Shown here one piece after another: positions 1 through 6,816 of a stretch of DNA of 44,765 nucleotides. This DNA comes from an uncultured Prevotellaceae bacterium (GTDB lineage Bacteria; Bacteroidota; Bacteroidia; Bacteroidales; Bacteroidaceae). Each line of letters begins with the position of its first letter. Position 1 is the stretch's first letter. A program made the translations under genes and the position numbers. Where the stretch lies: the NCBI GenBank assembly GCA_947176535.1, contig CAMWQU010000019.1, positions 1 to 44,765 on the forward strand, read 5' to 3'. The notes under the pieces were generated by a model. That model was given only the letters and a program-made list of their open reading frames with translations, ran no database searches and was not told the origin of the DNA.

Positions 1-2
1 CC

Positions 3-212
3 GTACGTCGTGGCGGGGGAATGACAACCGTAGATACTATGAACCATTTTATGCTCAATAAGGAAATGATTGTCGTGGGCTCTACCTATTGGAATATGGT
101 CTATGGCAAGAATATCGGTGACGCTCTAAATGATGAAGAAGGCATGGCCAATATGCAAAATCTCAGCGAAAATATGGCGTGGTTATTAAATCAACTGAAA
201 TCGTATGGATAG
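3..212 (+). CDS. NADPH-dependent FMN reductase-like flavoprotein, 5'-truncated
   Basis: This is the C-terminal part of a reading frame that is already open at the window edge, so the true start lies outside. The visible 69 or so residues (RRGGG, then MTTVDTMNHF, then MIVVGSTYWN, then DEEGMANMQNLSENMAWLL) match the C-terminal half of flavodoxin-fold NAD(P)H-dependent FMN reductases, also called iron-sulfur flavoproteins, where the loop before the MIVVGS strand contacts the flavin. The family transfers electrons from NAD(P)H to FMN or quinone-type acceptors in the cytoplasm. No cysteine cluster is visible in the part present. A rho-independent terminator follows about 80 bases later, so this gene ends its own transcription unit and is separate from the exported-enzyme genes to its right. 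The family call is fairly secure; the substrate is unknown. Confidence 0.75.
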   Translation, partial: VRRGGGMTTVDTMNHFMLNKEMIVVGSTYWNMVYGKNIGDALNDEEGMANMQNLSENMAWLLNQLKSYG

Positions 213-291
213 CAATCAGATTTATCCTCGAACCGGCGATACGCAAAAATATTGCCACTATATTATTCTCCCTCGATTAAAACAATTTGAG

Positions 292-320
292 CCTCGCAGC
301 AAAGTCGTTGCGAGGTTTTT
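292..320 (+). terminator. Rho-independent terminator after the flavoprotein gene
   Basis: A 7-bp perfect stem (CCTCGCA at 292-298 pairing with TGCGAGG at 309-315) is followed directly by five T residues. It sits 80 bases after the flavoprotein stop and just before the next promoter box. Confidence 0.75.
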
Positions 321-324
321 GTGT

Positions 325-332
325 TATCTTTG
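325..332 (+). promoter_or_regulatory. Probable -7 box (TATCTTTG) for the exported-enzyme operon
   Basis: TATCTTTG fits the Bacteroidetes -7 consensus TAnnTTTG and lies 27 bases before the flavodoxin lipoprotein start. The upstream -33 region falls inside the preceding terminator hairpin and has no good TTG at the usual spacing, so the promoter may be weak or activator-dependent. Confidence 0.5.
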
Positions 333-358
333 CCGAGAAATACTAAAAACAAGATGAC

Positions 359-1024
359 ATGAAAAAGCTATTGTATTTCTTTTTTGCGCTATTTGCAACA
401 GTGGGCGTGAGTGCCTGTTCCCCCAGCAATGACCCGATAAATGAACCTTCTGCGGAGAACCCCGAAGAACCGGTCACTCCGGACGAGCCGAATAATCCCG
501 ATTCCAATCCGGCAAAAGGAAAGACACTCATTGTCTATTACAGTTACACGAACAACGTACACCGCATTGTCAGTGACCTGCGCACACAAATCGAAGCCGA
601 TGTGATACGAATAGAACCGGCGGAAAAAGGACTTGACTATGCCGCAAACAACTACGCCATCGGCAGCGCACAGATTCAGGCGATTCGCAACCATCCCGGT
701 AATGCCTCTTCCTATCCGGCCATAGACCCCGTGGAAGTACAATTCGATGAGTACGACACGATTATCGTTGCCGCTCCGCTCTGGTGGAGCAACATGGCCG
801 CTCCCCTGCAAACATTCCTGTTCAAGCATGGCGCGGAAATGGCCGGCAAACGGATTGGACTGATTGTATCAAGTGCAAGCAGTGGCATCAGTGCCGTGGA
901 ATCGGATGCCATACGCTTGATTCCCGACGGAAAATTCCTCAGTCCAAGTCTTTGGATTCGCTCTTCCCAAACCTCCAAATGCCATTCAATGACATCTGAA
1001 TGGCTGAAGAGCATAGGTTATTAA
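359..1024 (+). CDS. Flavodoxin-domain lipoprotein
   Basis: The 221-aa product starts with a lipoprotein signal peptide: MKK, a hydrophobic stretch, and a lipobox ending VSAC with the acylated cysteine at about residue 20. A Pro/Asn/Glu-rich linker (residues 21-52) leads to a flavodoxin domain. In that domain, GKTLIVYYSYTNN (about 53-65) is the FMN phosphate-binding loop and IIVAAPLWWSNMAAPL (about 131-146) is the second flavin loop. The predicted role is a membrane-anchored FMN electron carrier or reductase facing the periplasm. The C-terminal end looks complete. It is the first of three co-directional genes for exported proteins (gaps of 36 and 6 bases), suggesting one operon. An exported flavodoxin must be loaded with FMN outside the cytoplasm or travel folded, yet no twin-arginine motif is visible. 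The partner and substrate are unknown. Confidence 0.85.
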   Translation: MKKLLYFFFALFATVGVSACSPSNDPINEPSAENPEEPVTPDEPNNPDSNPAKGKTLIVYYSYTNNVHRIVSDLRTQIEADVIRIEPAEKGLDYAANNYAIGSAQIQAIRNHPGNASSYPAIDPVEVQFDEYDTIIVAAPLWWSNMAAPLQTFLFKHGAEMAGKRIGLIVSSASSGISAVESDAIRLIPDGKFLSPSLWIRSSQTSKCHSMTSEWLKSIGY

Positions 1025-1060
1025 GATAAACCGAGAATCATAAAACAACGAGAGTAACGG

Positions 1061-2455
1061 ATGAAGCAACTGTTTTTCATACTACTGTTTATGCAACCTT
1101 TTTATACCGCAACGGCGCAACAAGTCATTGATGTGCATTGCCACAATGTATTGCCCGATTTCAGAGCTCTGCTCGAACGCCATGGGGCTGCGCTGGAAGA
1201 AACCTTCCCATTGCCCGATTGGAATATCGACGCCCATCTGGAGTTTATGGAGGCGGCCGGTATTCGCACAAGTCTGCTTTCCCAGCCTGCCCCACAACCC
1301 TATTTCGGCGACGCGGAGGAGTGCCGCCGGATGGTACGCCAGTATAACGAAGCCTGCGCCAAACTGAAAGCGGAGCATCCCGGTAAATTCCTTTTCTGCG
1401 CTTCGCTTCCACTGCCCGATGTGCGTGCAGCCATTGAAGAAGCCGTGTATGCACTCGATACGCTCGGTGCCGACGGCATCAAGCTGGCAACCAATAGCCG
1501 GGGACAATATGTGGGCGATGAAGTTCTCGACCCGCTTATGGAAGTCCTGAACACGCGCAAGGCGGTCGTCATCCTGCATCCTCACAAACCGTCGCCCGTG
1601 AACGACGCTATCATCGCCACCGCGCCGCTCGCCATTTACGAATATCCGGCCGAAACCACGCGCACGGTCATCAACATGATTGCCCGGAACGTTCCCGCCA
1701 GATACCCGGACATCCGCTTTGTCGTTCCGCACTGCGGTTCTTTCCTGCCCTTGGCCATTCCCCGCATGAAAGCTGTCCTTCCGGCGATGCTGGCCCGGGG
1801 CTATATGCAACCGGTGAACTGGGAGGCCAACCTCTCTCAGCTCTACTACGACCTTGCCGGAGGGGCAACGCTAGAGGTCGTGAAGTCTCTGTTGGCCATC
1901 ACCACACCCGAGCACCTGCTTTACGGCTCCGACTATCCTTATCAGCCGGCCGGGGTACTGACGGAAAATCTGAAGCGGATGCGCTCGTGGATGGCCGAGG
2001 ACAAGGATTTGGCACCGTATCTGGACGATATAATGGCCGGCAATGCGGTTGCATTGTTCGGCGACAAGTGTGAAGCCACGAAACCGAAGCGTGACAATCC
2101 GGTGGGAATGTGCGCCAAACTACCGATGCAGCCCGACGGCATCGTGCGTCTGTCGAAGATAGAAGTCTATCCCGAATATCTGGAAGCATACATGACGTAT
2201 GCGGCCGAAGTCGGCGAAACCTCGCTGCGCACCGAGCCGGGTGTACTGACGATGTATGCCGTGCAGGAACTGGATGACCCTTGCCGCATCACCATTCTTG
2301 AGACCTATGCCAGTCAGGAGGCCTACAAGTCGCATATCGCCTCGGCGCACTTTCAGAAGTACAAACAGGGAACGCTGCACATGGTCAAATCCTTGCTGTT
2401 GTCCGACCAGAAGCCGCTGAATGCCGCCAACCGAATCAACAATTTCATTCAATAA
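1061..2455 (+). CDS. Exported amidohydrolase (PF04909-like) fused to an ABM monooxygenase-like domain
   Basis: This is a 464-aa protein with a Sec signal peptide (about residues 1-20, ending ATAQ). Residues 22-335 form a TIM-barrel of the amidohydrolase_2 / ACMSD (aminocarboxymuconate-semialdehyde decarboxylase) type. The expected metal and catalytic residues are present: H26 and H28 in DVHCH, H173 in ILHPH, H224 in VVPHCG and D291 in YGSDYPY. Residues of about 362-450 form a second, ferredoxin-like domain of the antibiotic-biosynthesis-monooxygenase (ABM) type (KIEVYPEYLEAY to FQKYKQGT). The family hydrolyses or decarboxylates small, often aromatic, acids, while ABM domains commonly act on quinones or reactive metabolites. 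The fusion and the export signal together point to detoxification or conversion of a small aromatic compound in the periplasm; this is inference. It lies between the flavodoxin lipoprotein and the CMD-cupin gene. Confidence 0.85.
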   Translation: MKQLFFILLFMQPFYTATAQQVIDVHCHNVLPDFRALLERHGAALEETFPLPDWNIDAHLEFMEAAGIRTSLLSQPAPQPYFGDAEECRRMVRQYNEACAKLKAEHPGKFLFCASLPLPDVRAAIEEAVYALDTLGADGIKLATNSRGQYVGDEVLDPLMEVLNTRKAVVILHPHKPSPVNDAIIATAPLAIYEYPAETTRTVINMIARNVPARYPDIRFVVPHCGSFLPLAIPRMKAVLPAMLARGYMQPVNWEANLSQLYYDLAGGATLEVVKSLLAITTPEHLLYGSDYPYQPAGVLTENLKRMRSWMAEDKDLAPYLDDIMAGNAVALFGDKCEATKPKRDNPVGMCAKLPMQPDGIVRLSKIEVYPEYLEAYMTYAAEVGETSLRTEPGVLTMYAVQELDDPCRITILETYASQEAYKSHIASAHFQKYKQGTLHMVKSLLLSDQKPLNAANRINNFIQ

Positions 2456-2461
2456 AGCCCC

Positions 2462-3277
2462 ATGAACCGCATCATTTTAACCTCAGTAATCACACTTTTA
2501 ACCTGTAATGTTATGGCACAGAATAAAATCGTACAGACGGCCGGTCGCGACCAGTTAGGCGACTTCGCGCCCAAATTTGCGGAACTCAACGACGACGTTC
2601 TCTTCGGCGAAGTATGGAGCCGGACGGAGAAACTTGGCCTGCGAGACCGCAGTTTGGTGACGATTACGTCACTTATCAGTCAGGGAATCACCGACAGTTC
2701 GCTGACCTACCACCTCCAGTCGGCGAAGAACAACGGCATCACCCGCACGGAGATTGCCGAAATCCTTACCCACATCGGCTTCTATGCCGGCTGGCCCAAG
2801 GCATGGGCCGCCTTCCGCCTCGCCAAAGAGGTCTGGAAAGACACCACTGCCGCCGAGGATGCCAAGGCCGCTTTCCAACAGGAGATGATTTTCCCCATCG
2901 GCGCACCGAATACGGCCTATGCGCAGTATTTCATCGGCAACAGCTACCTCGCCCCCGTCTCAGTCGATCAGGTGAACATCGCCAACGTGACGTTTGAACC
3001 GCGCTGCCGCAACAACTGGCACATCCATCACGCCACGAAAGGCGGCGGACAGATGCTCATTGGAGTAGCCGGCCGCGGTTGGTATCAGGAGGAAGGCAAG
3101 CCCGCGCAGGAGATTCTGCCCGGCACGGTCATCCACATCCCCGCCGGCGTGAAGCACTGGCACGGGGCAGCGGCTGACAGTTGGTTTGCCCACCTTGCCT
3201 TTGAAGTTTCGGGCGAGAACACTTCCAACGAGTGGCTCGAATCCGTCAGCGATGAGCACTACGATAAGTTGAAATAA
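2462..3277 (+). CDS. Exported carboxymuconolactone decarboxylase-like / cupin two-domain protein
   Basis: The 271-aa product has a signal peptide (residues 1-20, ending VMAQ). Residues of about 30-125 form a carboxymuconolactone-decarboxylase/AhpD-type helical domain (FGEVWSRTEKLGLRDRSLVTI to GFYAGWPKAW). The AhpD-type redox pair Cys-x-x-Cys is absent, so a peroxidase role is unlikely. Residues of about 170-255 form a cupin barrel with likely metal ligands H187 and H189 (NNWHIHH), Q197 and H232 or H234 (KHWHG). CMD-cupin proteins are common in Bacteroidetes next to flavodoxin and amidohydrolase genes, but their substrates are undefined. The start is 6 bases after the amidohydrolase stop, so the two are translationally close. 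The likely location is the periplasm. The domain call is strong; the reaction is unknown. Confidence 0.85.
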   Translation: MNRIILTSVITLLTCNVMAQNKIVQTAGRDQLGDFAPKFAELNDDVLFGEVWSRTEKLGLRDRSLVTITSLISQGITDSSLTYHLQSAKNNGITRTEIAEILTHIGFYAGWPKAWAAFRLAKEVWKDTTAAEDAKAAFQQEMIFPIGAPNTAYAQYFIGNSYLAPVSVDQVNIANVTFEPRCRNNWHIHHATKGGGQMLIGVAGRGWYQEEGKPAQEILPGTVIHIPAGVKHWHGAAADSWFAHLAFEVSGENTSNEWLESVSDEHYDKLK

Positions 3278-3300
3278 CAAGAGAATATAATTTTAAGGAA

Positions 3301-3412
3301 ACGCACGCACGCGTATGTGCGTGCGCACACATAGGAGGACGCGCCCTCGTCCATAGCGGGATCGAGGCGAGACAATACTATGGACCGGGGCCCGTCCATA
3401 GCGAGACCGAAA
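3301..3412 (-). repeat. GC-rich palindromic intergenic repeat, copy A
   Basis: This stretch between the CMD-cupin and TenI-like genes is closely similar, in reverse complement, to 27200-27303. It contains a 24-bp hairpin built on CTATGGAC and GTCCATAG, a second copy of CGCTATGGAC about 40 bases away, and an alternating purine-pyrimidine run (acgcacgcacgcgtatgtgc) at its left end. No gene is visible in 3278-3489. Two copies in opposite orientation suggest a dispersed element rather than a gene-specific terminator. Confidence 0.65.
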
Positions 3413-3489
3413 ACCGTCCTCGGGGCGGCGTTTTGAGCAAGCGATTCCGCCCATAATGAAATTTAGGGAAATAATCCCCGCTCCGAGGC

Positions 3490-3520
3490 TTGTTTATCTC
3501 ACAAATTAGCACTACCTTTG
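3490..3520 (+). promoter_or_regulatory. Promoter for the TenI-like / prs / serine dehydratase genes
   Basis: A TTG at 3490-3492 lies 20 bases before TACCTTTG at 3513-3520, a full match to the Bacteroidetes -33/-7 pattern. Transcription would start near 3524, giving a leader of about 15 nt for the next gene. Confidence 0.75.
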
Positions 3521-3539
3521 CAGTAAATCCGAGAACGGC

Positions 3540-4148
3540 ATGAAACTTTTGCTGCTTACATCTCCTGATTTCTTTATCGAAGAAGATAAGATTCTGACGA
3601 CTCTCTTCGAAGAAGGGCTTGATGTTCTGCATTTAAGAAAGCCCAATAGCGAGCCCGTCTTCTGCGAGCGGCTATTGACGTTGCTGCCCGAGGAGTACCA
3701 CCGGCGCATTGTCGTTCACGACCATTTCTACTTAAAGGAAGAGTTCGGCCTCATGGGAATCCATCTGAGCCATCACAACCCGACGGCACCGCCCGACTAT
3801 CGGGATACGCTGACGCGCACGTGCTACACGCTGGACGAAATACACGAGCTGAAGCCGGAGAGCAAGTATGTCATCCTGAAAAACGTGTATGACAGCATAT
3901 CGGAACCCAGCTACGTGGCGAAGTTCACGGAGAGCGACCTGCGGCAGGCTTCACGTCAGGGCATCATCGACCGCCATGTCATGGCTCAGGGCGGTATCGC
4001 GCTGGAAAACATCGAGGAGATACGGGAATACGGTTTCGGAGGAGTAGTCATCCGGGGCGATCTGTGGCGACGCTTCAACATTCACCACGGACACGACTAC
4101 AAGGAGCTTATCGCGCACTTCCGCAAACTGCGCCAGATTACGGAGTAA
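3540..4148 (+). CDS. TenI/ThiE-like (thiamine phosphate synthase family) protein
   Basis: The 202-aa product has the TIM-barrel layout of thiamine phosphate synthase and TenI: a first strand LLLLTSPDFF, LDVLHLRKP (about 29-37), RIVVHDHFYLKEEFGLMGIHLSHHN (about 56-80), and the C-terminal phosphate-binding region VMAQGGIALENIEEIREYGFGGVVIRGDLW. ThiE makes thiamine phosphate from the pyrimidine and thiazole phosphates. Here the usual GIHLGQ.D segment reads GIHLSHHN, so the conserved aspartate is replaced and catalysis as a normal ThiE is doubtful. No other thiamine gene and no TPP riboswitch lies nearby. It is followed by prs after 31 bases and has its own promoter. A TenI-like or unknown role is more likely than thiamine synthesis. 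Confidence 0.75.
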   Translation: MKLLLLTSPDFFIEEDKILTTLFEEGLDVLHLRKPNSEPVFCERLLTLLPEEYHRRIVVHDHFYLKEEFGLMGIHLSHHNPTAPPDYRDTLTRTCYTLDEIHELKPESKYVILKNVYDSISEPSYVAKFTESDLRQASRQGIIDRHVMAQGGIALENIEEIREYGFGGVVIRGDLWRRFNIHHGHDYKELIAHFRKLRQITE

Positions 4149-4179
4149 AGTCATCATATAAATTATAAGAAACGTATTT

Positions 4180-5115
4180 ATGGAAAGCAAACAATTTCTG
4201 GTCTTTAGCGGTACTAAGACACGCTATCTGGCCGAAAAGATTTGTGCAGCCTTAGGCCAACCGCTTGGCAACCTCGTCATCACCCGCTTTGCTGATGGCG
4301 AATTTTCAGTGTCTTACGAAGAGAGCATCCGCGGGCGCGATGTCTTTCTCGTACAGTCTACTTTCCCCAATTCGGACAACCTCATGGAACTGTTGCTGAT
4401 GATCGACGCGGCCAAGCGTGCCTCGGCCCGTACCATCAACGCCGTCATCCCCTACTTTGGTTGGGCACGTCAGGATCGTAAAGACCGTCCCCGTGTTGCC
4501 ATCGGTGCCAAGCTCGTCGCCGACATGCTTAGCGTTGCGGGCGTCCACCGCGTCATCACCATGGACCTCCATGCCGACCAGGAACAGGGATTCTTCGATA
4601 TTCCCGTAGACCACCTCTACGCCTCCTCCGTCATGCTCCCCTATATTCAGAGCCTGAATCTGGAGAACCTCGTCATCGCAACTCCGGACGTGGGCGGCTC
4701 GAAGCGCGCCTCCACGTACAGCAAGTTCCTCCAGTGCCCGCTGGTGCTCTGCAACAAGACCCGCTTCCGTCCCAACGAAGTGGCCCACATGCAGATCATC
4801 GGTGACGTGAAGGACGCCAACGTGGTATTGCTCGACGACATCGTGGACACGGCCGGCACCATCACCAAGGCTGCCGAACTGATGATGGAGAACGGTGCGC
4901 GTTCCGTTCGCGCCATCGCCAGCCACTGCATCATGAGCGACCCCGCCTCGGAACGTGTCACGAAGAGCCCGCTCGTGGAAATGGTGTTCACGGATTCCAT
5001 ACCCTACCACGGCAACTGCACCAAGGTGAAGCAAATCAGTGCGGCAGAGCTTATCGCCTCCACCATCGGCCGTGTGCAGAACAACGAGAGTATTTCCGAC
5101 CAGTACCTGATCTGA
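4180..5115 (+). CDS. prs: Ribose-phosphate pyrophosphokinase
   Basis: The 311-aa enzyme makes phosphoribosyl pyrophosphate from ribose 5-phosphate and ATP, feeding purine, pyrimidine, NAD, histidine and tryptophan synthesis in the cytoplasm. Length and motifs match class I PRPP synthetases: FSGTKTRYLAEKI and RFADGEFSV at the N terminus, PYFGWARQDRKDRPR (ATP loop), VITMDLHADQEQGFF (PRPP loop with the metal-binding histidine) and NVVLLDDIVDTAGT (ribose 5-phosphate-binding loop). The gene follows the TenI-like gene by 31 bases and precedes serine dehydratase by 43 bases, so it is probably co-transcribed with both. Nothing is odd about it. Confidence 0.97.
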   Translation: MESKQFLVFSGTKTRYLAEKICAALGQPLGNLVITRFADGEFSVSYEESIRGRDVFLVQSTFPNSDNLMELLLMIDAAKRASARTINAVIPYFGWARQDRKDRPRVAIGAKLVADMLSVAGVHRVITMDLHADQEQGFFDIPVDHLYASSVMLPYIQSLNLENLVIATPDVGGSKRASTYSKFLQCPLVLCNKTRFRPNEVAHMQIIGDVKDANVVLLDDIVDTAGTITKAAELMMENGARSVRAIASHCIMSDPASERVTKSPLVEMVFTDSIPYHGNCTKVKQISAAELIASTIGRVQNNESISDQYLI

Positions 5116-5158
5116 CGACCGGTACTTACCCGAACCGTAATTCACGTTTCCCCGACAC

Positions 5159-6352
5159 ATGGAATCTTTACGCCACCTCTATCGCATCGGAATAGGGCCG
5201 AGTAGCAGCCACACCATGGGCCCGCAGTCTGCGGCCAAGATGTACCTGCAGCGCCATCCCGATGCCCAAGCCTTCGACGTCATTCTCTACGGCTCGCTTG
5301 CCGCCACCGGCCGCGGCCACATGACCGACGTTGCCATCCTGCGCGTACTCGAGCAGCAGGCCCCCGTGGAAATACACTGGGAACCGCATACCCGACTCCC
5401 CTACCACCCCAACGCCATGCGTTTCGCCGTGCGTGAGGCGGATGGCAGTCTCAGCGACGAGTGGATCGTTTACAGCATCGGCGGCGGAGCCCTTTCGGAA
5501 GGCCCGCATGATGCCGTAGAGCACCGGCGCATCTATCCTCTGACGACGATGGACGAAATCATCCGCTGGTGCAGCGAGACCGGTTGTTCGCTCTGGGAGT
5601 ATGTCGAGCAAAGCGAGGGCCCCGAAATTTGGGACTACATACGGCGTGTTTGGCAGGTGATGTGCGAGGCCGTGGAACGGGGTATCGACCACGAGGGCGT
5701 ACTCCCCGGACCGCTCGGTCTGCAGCGTAAGGCTCCTACCTATTACACCAAGGCGAAAGGCTACAAGGCCAATCTGCAAAGCAGCGGACTGGTCTATGCC
5801 TATGCGTTGGCCGTCAGCGAGGAGAACGCCTCCGGCGGAATCATTGTCACCGCACCCACCTGCGGTTCCTGCGGCGTGCTGCCGGGTGTGCTCTATCACC
5901 TCGGCCACAACCACACGTTCTCCGAGGAGCGCATTCTCCATGCCCTCGGCACGGCAGGTCTCATCGGTAATCTTGTCAAGTACAACGCCAGCATTTCCGG
6001 CGCCGATGTCGGCTGTCAGGGCGAAGTGGGCGTAGCCAGTGCCATGGCTGCCGCTGCTGCCTGTCAGCTCTTCGGGGGCAGTGTCCACCAGATAGAGTAT
6101 GCGGCTGAAATGGGCCTTGAGCATCATCTCGGTATGACGTGCGATCCCGTCTGCGGACTTGTTCAGATTCCTTGCATCGAGCGCAATGCCTTTGCGGCTG
6201 CCCGTGCCCTTGATGCCAACTTCTATGCCTCACTCTCCGACGGACAGCATCGTGTCTCTTTCGACCGCGTGGTTCGCGTCATGAAGCAGACCGGCCACGA
6301 TCTCCCCTCCCTTTACAAAGAAACGTCCGAGGGCGGACTGGCCAAACTGTAA
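5159..6352 (+). CDS. sdaA: L-serine ammonia-lyase (single-chain iron-sulfur L-serine dehydratase)
   Basis: The 397-aa enzyme deaminates L-serine to pyruvate and ammonia using an oxygen-sensitive [4Fe-4S] cluster. The N-terminal beta domain (SSSHTMGPQSAA, about 15-26) is followed by the alpha domain with APTCGSCG (about 232-239), GCQGEVG (C286), MTCDPVCG (C328) and IPCIERNAFA (C339). The last three cysteines are the expected cluster ligands. Both halves are in one chain, as in E. coli SdaA. It ends the TenI-like/prs unit and is followed by a strong terminator 33 bases later. A role in serine catabolism in an anaerobe fits the lineage. Confidence 0.95.
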   Translation: MESLRHLYRIGIGPSSSHTMGPQSAAKMYLQRHPDAQAFDVILYGSLAATGRGHMTDVAILRVLEQQAPVEIHWEPHTRLPYHPNAMRFAVREADGSLSDEWIVYSIGGGALSEGPHDAVEHRRIYPLTTMDEIIRWCSETGCSLWEYVEQSEGPEIWDYIRRVWQVMCEAVERGIDHEGVLPGPLGLQRKAPTYYTKAKGYKANLQSSGLVYAYALAVSEENASGGIIVTAPTCGSCGVLPGVLYHLGHNHTFSEERILHALGTAGLIGNLVKYNASISGADVGCQGEVGVASAMAAAAACQLFGGSVHQIEYAAEMGLEHHLGMTCDPVCGLVQIPCIERNAFAAARALDANFYASLSDGQHRVSFDRVVRVMKQTGHDLPSLYKETSEGGLAKL

Positions 6353-6384
6353 GCAACGTCGTTGGAACAGCTATCCTAAAAACA

Positions 6385-6426
6385 AATAACGGAGGTACCC
6401 CAAAAGGTATCTCCGTTATTCTTTTT
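6385..6426 (+). terminator. Strong rho-independent terminator after serine dehydratase
   Basis: A 15-bp stem with one G-T pair (AATAACGGAGGTACC at 6385-6399 with GGTATCTCCGTTATT at 6406-6420) is followed by CTTTTTAT. Confidence 0.9.
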
Positions 6427-6490
6427 ATATCCGCTTGTTATTTCTGCCATACTTTCTTTACGCGCCCGTCGGCAATCAATTAAGGGAAAT

Positions 6491-6663
6491 GAAAGGTTGG
6501 AAAATATGGATGCTCCGAAGCTATTCCGGTCGCGGAATCTGCGGATTCATGCAACCGTCGGGAGAGATTCTCCGTTCACCGTCGATGAACGGCCGTCCGT
6601 CGTCGGTGAATGTTCGTTCATCGACGATGAATGCACATCCGCCGACGATGAATAAAGAATGCC
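6491..6663 (+). repeat. Dispersed palindromic intergenic repeat (GATGAA family), copy 1
   Basis: About 173 bases between two convergent genes align closely with 22082-22256 from GAAAGG(T/C)TGGAAAATATG to GAATGCC. The right half is a series of short palindromes built on CGATGAA and TTCATCG, including a hairpin between GTCGTCGGTGAAT and TTCATCGACGAT. The ends resemble the 15-bp inverted repeat of copy 3. No gene is supported in 6353-6816: the frame crossing the repeat gives a low-complexity Met-Asn/Ser peptide. Confidence 0.75.
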
Positions 6664-6751
6664 CGAAAAGGCAGGCAAAAAGCTATCGCCGGCGGGCGGG
6701 AAAACGTTCCCTATCCTGACAGGGAATCGACGCATACCCCGGAAAACAGAG

Positions 6752-6789
6752 AGCACCGGCCAAGGACGGATGTCCCTGACCGGCGCGTG
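6752..6789 (-). terminator. Terminator hairpin for the triple GH43 gene
   Basis: Read on the minus strand, a GC-rich stem (CGCGCCGGTCAGGGAC with GTCCTTGGCCGGTGCTC) follows the GH43 stop by 28 bases. It differs at only two positions in its core from the hairpin after glycogen phosphorylase at 9844-9881. The T-run after it is weak. Confidence 0.7.
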
Positions 6790-6816
6790 TTTTCCGGACT
6801 GTATGGAGCCTGCGGT

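Noticed and set aside
3278..3540. TPP riboswitch upstream of the ThiE-like gene
   Set aside because: The conserved CTGAGA and ACCTGA elements are absent; the region is the GC-rich repeat plus promoter.
6580..6665. CRISPR-like repetition of GATGAA units
   Set aside because: Units are inverted and unequally spaced, there are no regular spacers, and no cas gene is near.
6435..6719. Small ORF with a Met-Asn/Ser-rich peptide
   Set aside because: The peptide is simply the translation of the palindromic repeat; the same happens at 21928-22428 and 35555-35875, in frames with different flanks.
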